DNA of 11,715 nucleotides from GWF2-33-9 sp964500435 (GTDB lineage Bacteria > Bacteroidota > Ignavibacteria > Kapaibacteriales > UBA2268), in NCBI GenBank assembly GCA_964500435.1, contig CAZCNL010000016.1, forward strand, positions 1 to 11,715, in the 5' to 3' direction. The notes beneath the pieces were generated by a model. That model was not told the origin of the DNA and made no database searches. It was given only the letters and a program-made list of their open reading frames with translations. The first letter of the stretch is position 1. Each line of letters begins with the position of its first letter. A program made the translations under genes and the position numbers. Below are positions 7,261 through 11,715 of the stretch, piece by piece.

Positions 7261-7973
7261 TGAGGGCTTTCCAGAAAACACACTATATTCTTTTCTGTAT
7301 CTTCTAATACAAAATTATTATTAAGAGAAGTTCCTTCACCAACATAATAAGCCTCTACAAAATGAAATATTCTATTGTCATCAAAATAATTAACTGCATC
7401 ATACCAAAATGGCAATCTATAGAGTGTTCCTGCTGGTAAAATTAAAGCATTGGGGGCAATATACATTGGGAACTCCGTTTGGGGAGATCCTCTCCCTTGA
7501 AAAGGCTGTAAATCAACAATTTTTATATCTTCAATGAGCGCCAAATCCTCATTTCTTCCTAAAACTAATGTTTTCTGCTGAATTTTTGTCAAAAGATCAT
7601 TAAGAGAATTGTCAGCATCCTCATAAAACATAATATGCAAAATTAATTTTATATTAACATGCAAATCTACAAATGCTATCCCATGTGTTGCCGTTTTTTG
7701 GCTTGATCTTACCTGAACAAGATAAGGATTTTGAGGTCGGCTTATGGGATCTCTATCAAACTTATATACTTTTTGAATATTAGTAATAATTGTCTCGCTT
7801 TCACCCTGAATCGAGATTTTCAATCGTTTATATTCATTTAATTCCAAAACATCATGAACCATTCCCCTTATCATTGAAGGAGTAGGTAGTGGATACGTTT
7901 GAACATACCCAAAACTTCCCTCACGCCGATAATTACATAAATTTTGATATAATTTAATTCTTAAAGCTTGCAT
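7257..7973 (-). CDS. cas5: Cascade subunit Cas5 (Cas5t-like)
   Basis: A 238-aa RAMP-superfamily protein. The N-terminus has the conserved Cas5 pattern, with GSFGYVQTYPLPTPSMIRG at about residues 19-37. An LGRNEDLALIEDI stretch lies near 137-149, also typical of Cas5 of the I-B and related subtypes. Cas5 caps the 5' handle of the crRNA in Cascade and contacts Cas8. It does not process the crRNA when a Cas6 is present, as here. Its ATG lies eight bases after the cas7 stop, with an AGGA ribosome site inside a small palindrome. Its stop overlaps the cas3 ATG. The exact Cas5 subfamily is inferred from gene order. Confidence 0.92.
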   Translation of the reverse strand: MQALRIKLYQNLCNYRREGSFGYVQTYPLPTPSMIRGMVHDVLELNEYKRLKISIQGESETIITNIQKVYKFDRDPISRPQNPYLVQVRSSQKTATHGIAFVDLHVNIKLILHIMFYEDADNSLNDLLTKIQQKTLVLGRNEDLALIEDIKIVDLQPFQGRGSPQTEFPMYIAPNALILPAGTLYRLPFWYDAVNYFDDNRIFHFVEAYYVGEGTSLNNNFVLEDTEKNIVCFLESPQ

Positions 7974-7980
7974 AAGATGT

Positions 7981-7993
7981 CCTAATTATTAGG
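7981..7993 (-). promoter_or_regulatory. Palindrome covering the cas7 stop and cas5 ribosome site
   Basis: Read on the minus strand this is CCTAAT-A-ATTAGG, a perfect palindrome. It contains the cas7 TAG stop, and its right arm supplies the AGGA that serves as the cas5 ribosome site seven bases before the cas5 ATG. In mRNA a short stem could hide that site unless a ribosome finishing cas7 opens it. The sequence is seen directly; the coupling role is inferred. Confidence 0.45.
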
Positions 7994-8884
7994 ATATATA
8001 TTGTTTAAATTATTTTTAATTTGTTGAAAAAATCCATCTATCGATAGTCTCCTACTGGAAGCTAAATTAATCTCATCTACATTAGAAAAAGTTCCAGTTA
8101 ATGTTCCTAAATAGGTGGAATCCTCTATTTTTCTACTATTAAACTCTTTCTCTAATATTTCATTTATTGGTTCAGATTTTATTTTTATAGAATCTCTACC
8201 AAAGATTAACTCAATTTTATTATAAAAAAATGGATTGCCACTGTTATATATCCCACCAATAATAAATACTGGCGATAAATCTTCTCTTCTCCCCTTAATA
8301 TCTCTATAAAGTATTCTTATTGCATCAAGAAGCATTCCTATTCTTCTTCTCTTTTCATTGTTTTCAATATTAGCATTACCATTGTCATCCTTACCAACCT
8401 TATCTAAATCAACAGTAATAGTATAAGTATAAAAGGACTTGTGGATCTCTGTCTGAAAAATCATATTATCTAAATTTTCTCCTCTAGCTGATAAACCCAT
8501 GTTATTTCCGTAATCTAAATCATTATTCCATGGCTCCAGGCTCACAGCATCACTCAATCTTACAACTGCTTTTCTGATTTTTCCTCTTGAACCTTCTCCA
8601 GAAGTTTTCATATAGCCAAATAAATCTATTTCTGGACAATCATTAATAGTAGCATCTGCGCTAAACTGGACAACTTTACCATCAGCCTTAACTGGTGTTA
8701 AAGGCATTTCAAATTCGCTATTCATGATTCTAACAATATCATATCTTAAAGCCTGCCTTGAAATATAAGAGTAACTTTTACCCTTATAAGAAAGCCTTTT
8801 TAGACTTGTAATGTTAGCTGTGCTTTCACCATAATTAAGGTTAGCACCTTGAAAAATAATAGTTGAACTTAAAAAATTAGCCAT
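7982..8884 (-). CDS. cas7: Cascade backbone subunit Cas7 (I-B, Csh2/Cst2/DevR type)
   Basis: A 300-aa protein beginning MANFLSSTIIFQGANLNYGE. That start strand is typical of DevR-type Cas7, followed by SYISRQALRYDIVR near 38-51. It includes the glycine-rich SGEGSRGKIRKA region and a GLSARGEN loop in the middle. Cas7 polymerises along the crRNA as the Cascade backbone. The start is set by a strong AGGAGG (complement of 8891-8896) six bases before the ATG at 8884. An upstream in-frame ATG at 8950 lies inside cas8 and would add 22 residues unlike any Cas7 N-terminus, so I rejected it. The cas8 stop ends one base before the ATG, and the ribosome site lies within the last cas8 codons. Confidence 0.95.
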   Translation of the reverse strand: MANFLSSTIIFQGANLNYGESTANITSLKRLSYKGKSYSYISRQALRYDIVRIMNSEFEMPLTPVKADGKVVQFSADATINDCPEIDLFGYMKTSGEGSRGKIRKAVVRLSDAVSLEPWNNDLDYGNNMGLSARGENLDNMIFQTEIHKSFYTYTITVDLDKVGKDDNGNANIENNEKRRRIGMLLDAIRILYRDIKGRREDLSPVFIIGGIYNSGNPFFYNKIELIFGRDSIKIKSEPINEILEKEFNSRKIEDSTYLGTLTGTFSNVDEINLASSRRLSIDGFFQQIKNNLNNIYPNN

Positions 8885-8885
8885 T

Positions 8886-9182
8886 TTATACCTCCTGGTT
8901 TTCACTTTGATTTCTATTAGATAAAAGTCCATTAACAAAGGCATAGCCAAAACTCATAAAATTATCCATATCAACAAGCTCATTATTACTGCCAAGTTTT
9001 ACCTCTGAACCATACGACATACATAATCTTAAATACTGATCTGTAAAAGCATTCCTATCATTTATCTTTAAATCATTCAGTAGCTGATAGGCTATACCTT
9101 TTATTTTGTTTTCCTGTCCAATCTTTTGACGAAGCTCAAGGCCATTATGAAAAGCCTTGTTTACAATTTGTTGCAAAGCCAT
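8886..9182 (-). CDS. cas11b: Predicted internally initiated Cascade small subunit Cas11b
   Basis: A 98-aa protein in the cas8 frame starting at Met452 of Cas8 (MALQQIVNKAFHNGLELRQK) and ending at the shared stop. An unusually good internal ribosome site supports it: AAAGGAGG with the AGGAGG core at the complement of 9190-9195, seven bases before the ATG at 9182. No other position inside the large genes has such a site at proper spacing to an ATG. In several type I systems, including I-B and I-D, the small subunit is known to be made from within the large-subunit gene. It lines the belly of Cascade and helps hold the DNA. No separate cas11 gene is present here, which fits. The start signal is seen directly; the function is inferred. 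Confidence 0.8.
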   Translation of the reverse strand: MALQQIVNKAFHNGLELRQKIGQENKIKGIAYQLLNDLKINDRNAFTDQYLRLCMSYGSEVKLGSNNELVDMDNFMSFGYAFVNGLLSNRNQSENQEV

Positions 9183-10535
9183 TTGGTCTCCTCCTTTCAG
9201 TTTGTTAATATATTTTAAAATATATATGGTTACCTTGTAAATTAAAAAATTGGCACTAACATTTGAATTTTGTTCAAAAGATCTAATAAAATATTCAAAA
9301 TATCTTGATAACTCAGAAAAATTAAGAGTTTGTTCTAATGTCTTTTTTAAAATTTCTTCTGTAATATCTGAGTAAAAATCTCGTTCTTTATAATAACCTT
9401 TTGGTATATTATCTTTGCCATTTTCTCGAATAAATTCTGCTAATTCTTTGCTTATGTTATAATTATATACATTATAACTTTTTGTTGATTGCCCTCCAAA
9501 TTGATTTTCTGCTACCTCTATAAAATTTATATTTTCTAAAACAGCATTTGCCTGTTGATTAATAAGTTCCATGGTAACTTCTTGTAGTATAGTATAAAAA
9601 GGTTTATTTTGATTTTCCCTATTCTCAATTTTATTTTTAAAAATCCAGTAAGAACTGTAAAGTGTAGCAATGTTTGTATTTCTATTTAAAAAATAAAAAA
9701 ATGACTTGTACTCATCTTTTATTTTCCTATTTGTGAAAATCATCCCATGTAAGGCCGAAGCATATATTAAAGCACATAATGGGCAAATCTTAGCCTTTGA
9801 AGTATTAAATCCCCATATCCAGTTAGAATTATCAGAATTAAAACCAATAACTTGTGTAATAGCATTACTGAAATCATACTCTTTCTTAAATTCACCACAT
9901 ATAAAACACCTTTGATTATTATTAATATTATTCTTAAGCTGCTTTATTTTTTTTAAATATTCAGAAATATTCTTATAATTACAGATCCTTTTTGTAATTT
10001 CATTTTCCAAGTAATATTCAACAAATTTTTTATTGTCTTCAAATATCCTATCTTTTATATCATCATATAAAATAGGTAATGTATCATATTCTTTTAAGAT
10101 ATTTTGAACATTGCTTATTTTTTGTAAAAATTCTTCTCTATTAAGATTTCTCTCAAAAATATCTTCTAAAGATTCCCCATTGTTTATCGTTTTTATGAAG
10201 TTATTTACAATTTTTCCTGAAAGAGCTGTTTCTTGAAGCAATTTTTTAGGAATTCTTTGGTTGTTAGTATACCCATTTATTTTATTAATTAAAGTATTTA
10301 TTCTTTCTTTGTAACTATCTAAATCAAAAAATATCTCAAAAGCTATCTTTTTATATTTTTCAAAGTAGCCTTCTAATAATGATATATCAAATTCTAAATA
10401 ATTATCACCTATAGAAATTCTTTCGCCAAGATTTGTTCTTATATTGTCTATATTTCTTTCCCCTCCACTTAATACTTTTATAAAACCAACTATTCCTGCA
10501 TTATAATACCAATCTCGTGTATAAATTTTTATCAT
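8886..10535 (-). CDS. cas8b: Cascade large subunit Cas8b, Cst1 CXXC-CXXC family
   Basis: A 549-aa protein. The N-terminus MIKIYTRDWYYNAGIVGFIKVL is typical of Cst1-type large subunits. Two cysteine pairs form a probable zinc site: Cys210-x2-Cys213 (CFICGEF) and Cys251-x2-Cys254 (CPLCALIYASALHG). This is the hallmark behind the family name CXXC_CXXC. Cas8 recognises the PAM and recruits Cas3. The ATG overlaps the cas6 stop as ATGA, with GGAGGTGGTGGA just upstream. The last 98 residues are helical in character and begin at an internal Met452 with its own ribosome site (see cas11b). Sequence is poorly conserved between species, so identity rests on the cysteine motif, size and position between cas6 and cas7. 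Confidence 0.93.
   Translation of the reverse strand: MIKIYTRDWYYNAGIVGFIKVLSGGERNIDNIRTNLGERISIGDNYLEFDISLLEGYFEKYKKIAFEIFFDLDSYKERINTLINKINGYTNNQRIPKKLLQETALSGKIVNNFIKTINNGESLEDIFERNLNREEFLQKISNVQNILKEYDTLPILYDDIKDRIFEDNKKFVEYYLENEITKRICNYKNISEYLKKIKQLKNNINNNQRCFICGEFKKEYDFSNAITQVIGFNSDNSNWIWGFNTSKAKICPLCALIYASALHGMIFTNRKIKDEYKSFFYFLNRNTNIATLYSSYWIFKNKIENRENQNKPFYTILQEVTMELINQQANAVLENINFIEVAENQFGGQSTKSYNVYNYNISKELAEFIRENGKDNIPKGYYKERDFYSDITEEILKKTLEQTLNFSELSRYFEYFIRSFEQNSNVSANFLIYKVTIYILKYINKLKGGDQMALQQIVNKAFHNGLELRQKIGQENKIKGIAYQLLNDLKINDRNAFTDQYLRLCMSYGSEVKLGSNNELVDMDNFMSFGYAFVNGLLSNRNQSENQEV
9190..9195 (-). promoter_or_regulatory. Internal Shine-Dalgarno for cas11b inside cas8
   Basis: AGGAGG on the minus strand, extended to AAAGGAGG, seven bases upstream of an in-frame ATG. 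In Cas8 these bases encode the short linker LKGGDQ before the C-terminal helical part. The ribosome site thus falls at a domain boundary. Confidence 0.8.
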
Positions 10536-11305
10536 TCCACCACCTCCAGCATGCCAAATCCTTCGCTGCGGCGGGCACCCAATCCGATATCATAAATAAG
10601 CTTGAGGATTTTCGGGTTTGCAGTGATCTTTATTACCCCTTTTAATGCTGGTAAAGTAAACTTAAATTTGCTATGATTAGAGCTGTGAACTACAGGTGCA
10701 AGATTTAAATTAGGTAAATCTATCTGTATATTACTTTCAACAGCCTCTGTTAGGTACTTTTTTGCCATACTAAATATACTCAATTTCAATGAGTTTTTTA
10801 TTTCATCAATTTCACTTTCCTTTGCATACTTCAAATTCCTGCCGTTTAAGCTATTTTTGGGCACAAGGTAGTAATCTCCATCTTCTGTATCCCTCACAAG
10901 GAAAGGGGAGATAGTTTTAAAAGTGGCCTCATTGCTGTCAAATATTTTATCTGGTAAAAGTGAAAATTGTTTTATTGATAATTTTGCTCCACCGAAAAGG
11001 GTGTAGTTTTTTTGTCTGTCAATGGCAATAATTCCATTGTAAACTCTCATTATGAAATCGTAATCGTTTGAAGAAAAAAAGAATGTAAAAAAATCACCAT
11101 TAATAACGTTATTTCTATCTATGGGGAAATAGGCAGAAAATGTAAAAGGTTTGGTATTGTTATTTCCATAAAATTTCTCATAAAAGGAACTACCATCGTG
11201 GCCACTATTTTTTATTGCTTCCTTTATGAAAGATAATAGATATCTTCTGTAATCGGTAGGTATAGAAGTTTTTTCATTGATAAATATTTTGCAGGAAAAT
11301 CTCAT
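10532..11305 (-). CDS. cas6: CRISPR RNA endoribonuclease Cas6
   Basis: A 257-aa RAMP protein with the C-terminal glycine-rich loop of Cas6, GLGARRSEGFGMLEV, at residues 241-255. His36 in NSGHDGSSF is a plausible catalytic general-acid position for this family. Cas6 cuts pre-crRNA within each repeat, predicted here to leave the handle ATTTAAAG. It is the first gene of the operon, with promoter and ribosome site at 11310-11354, and its stop overlaps the cas8 ATG. Its last 60 or so bases are clearly richer in G and C than the rest of the operon. That matches the glycine and arginine codons of the conserved loop and need not mean transfer. Confidence 0.96.
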   Translation of the reverse strand: MRFSCKIFINEKTSIPTDYRRYLLSFIKEAIKNSGHDGSSFYEKFYGNNNTKPFTFSAYFPIDRNNVINGDFFTFFFSSNDYDFIMRVYNGIIAIDRQKNYTLFGGAKLSIKQFSLLPDKIFDSNEATFKTISPFLVRDTEDGDYYLVPKNSLNGRNLKYAKESEIDEIKNSLKLSIFSMAKKYLTEAVESNIQIDLPNLNLAPVVHSSNHSKFKFTLPALKGVIKITANPKILKLIYDIGLGARRSEGFGMLEVVE

Positions 11306-11309
11306 ATTA

Positions 11310-11318
11310 CCCCTCCTT
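11310..11318 (-). promoter_or_regulatory. Ribosome binding site of cas6
   Basis: AAGGAGGGG on the minus strand, with the AGGAGG core six bases before the cas6 ATG at 11305. The core is also the right arm of a CCTCC-ATAA-GGAGG palindrome (11312-11325). Confidence 0.9.
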
Positions 11319-11325
11319 ATGGAGG

Positions 11326-11354
11326 TCTATAACTTCGTTTTGTTTTTTTGTCAA
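11326..11354 (-). promoter_or_regulatory. Sigma-A type promoter of the cas operon
   Basis: On the minus strand a consensus -35 TTGACA (complement of 11349-11354) is followed by exactly 17 bases and a -10 TATAGA (complement of 11326-11331). Transcription would start near 11318-11320, leaving a leader of only about 13-15 bases before the cas6 ATG. It is the only strong promoter seen for the eight-gene operon. Confidence 0.8.
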
Positions 11355-11373
11355 TAAAAAATCTCCTGTCATC

Positions 11374-11393
11374 AGATCTAACTTTGTAGATCT
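11374..11393. promoter_or_regulatory. Perfect 7-6-7 dyad upstream of the cas promoter
   Basis: AGATCTA-ACTTTG-TAGATCT, two perfect 7-base arms around a 6-base centre, about 20 bases upstream of the -35. Size and placement suit a dimeric regulator site. Its right arm is the start of the 88-bp direct repeat, and the left-hand copy of that repeat lacks the dyad. The role is inferred. Confidence 0.4.
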
Positions 11394-11475
11394 TAACCAT
11401 AATTAGTGCTGCAAGTAGCAGCAGGGATTGTTTTTTAAGAATAATTTTAAGATAAAAAATTGGCTGATATGAATT
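11388..11475 (+). repeat. 88-bp direct repeat, right copy, flanking the CRISPR-cas locus
   Basis: Same sequence and orientation as 114-201, with one internal difference at 11471. It contains the same TGCTGC-AAGTA-GCAGCA hairpin (11407-11423). It starts 83 bases upstream of the cas6 ATG, as the left copy starts about 100 bases upstream of the left-edge ATG. Both copies thus lie upstream of minus-strand genes. Recombination between them would remove array and operon together. Confidence 0.9.
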
Positions 11476-11714
11476 AAAAAATCTTCATAAGATACAAAAA
11501 TAGCTGGAAATTTGCTAAATCCAGTTTCTGTATATCTATAGATGAGGTCATTCTGATATTAAATAATTTTAATTTCATTATTAACCTTTTTGTAAAGTCA
11601 TCCCTCTGCTATCTCTTTTTCTATATCAATAACTTTTAATGGTTTACCATACAAAAAATCACCTAATTTTTTGTCGGAAGTACCTATGTGATTTATGTAC
11701 CATTGGAAAAGTTT
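11476..11714 (-). pseudogene. Short coding remnant with in-frame stops, running off the right edge
   Basis: One minus-strand frame reads KLFQWYINHIGTSDKK and on to EKEIAEG, then TGA at 11598-11600. It continues through VNNEIKII to TAA at 11559-11561, then reads on with NDLIYRYTETGFSK and VSYEDFLIHIS into the direct repeat. The residue composition around the two stops looks protein-like, which suggests a decayed gene. The first part could equally be the true C-terminus of an intact gene outside the window. No family is recognised. No strong promoter or complete gene was seen in 11476-11715. Confidence 0.3.
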
Positions 11715-11715
11715 T

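Noticed and set aside
7261..7281. Longer cas3 from GTG at 7281
   Set aside because: The ATG at 7260 forms the ATGA overlap with the cas5 stop, has GGAAAG upstream at good spacing, and leaves the HD domain complete.
8885..8950. Longer cas7 from ATG at 8950
   Set aside because: It would overlap cas8 by 65 bases, lacks a ribosome site and adds 22 residues unlike Cas7. The ATG at 8884 has AGGAGG six bases upstream.

Overview
The window is one complete type I-B CRISPR-Cas locus of the Cst1 (Cas8b, 'Tneap') variant, read almost entirely from the minus strand. The DNA is very AT-rich. The gene set (cas6, CXXC-CXXC cas8, cas7, cas5, cas3, cas4, cas1, cas2) and the A/T-rich codon use fit a low-GC, probably thermophilic or anaerobic bacterium such as a Thermoanaerobacter-type Firmicute or a Thermotogae-like lineage. 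The sequence alone does not fix the species.

Layout from left to right. Positions 1-12 hold the first four codons of an unrecognised minus-strand gene with its ribosome binding site. Positions 114-201 carry an 88-bp sequence that recurs as a direct repeat at 11388-11475, so the whole CRISPR-cas locus lies between two copies. Positions 241-3231 are a long array of a 29-bp repeat, 45 visible copies, interrupted by a 100-N assembly gap at 3012-3111 whose two sides overlap by 55 identical bases. An AT-rich leader (3232-3331) separates the array from cas2. Positions 3332-11305 are one tightly packed minus-strand operon, transcribed cas6, cas8, cas7, cas5, cas3, cas4, cas1, cas2, with ATGA overlaps or gaps of a few bases. 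A strong sigma-A type promoter for it lies at 11326-11354. Beyond it are a perfect dyad, the second direct repeat copy and a short, stop-containing coding remnant running off the window.

How it works together (family knowledge): Cas4-Cas1-Cas2 capture new spacers at the leader end (right side). Pre-crRNA is transcribed leftward from the leader and cut by Cas6 inside each repeat. Cas8, Cas7 and Cas5 form the Cascade surveillance complex, and Cas3 (HD nuclease plus helicase) degrades the target. A textbook internal Shine-Dalgarno and ATG inside cas8 predicts a separate 98-aa Cas11b small subunit.

The most interesting leads are the internal cas11 start, the 88-bp direct repeats bounding the locus, two spacers that carry the same GNRA-type hairpin from diverged targets, an excess-looking number of palindromic spacers, several overlapping or related spacers, and the artefactual gap.
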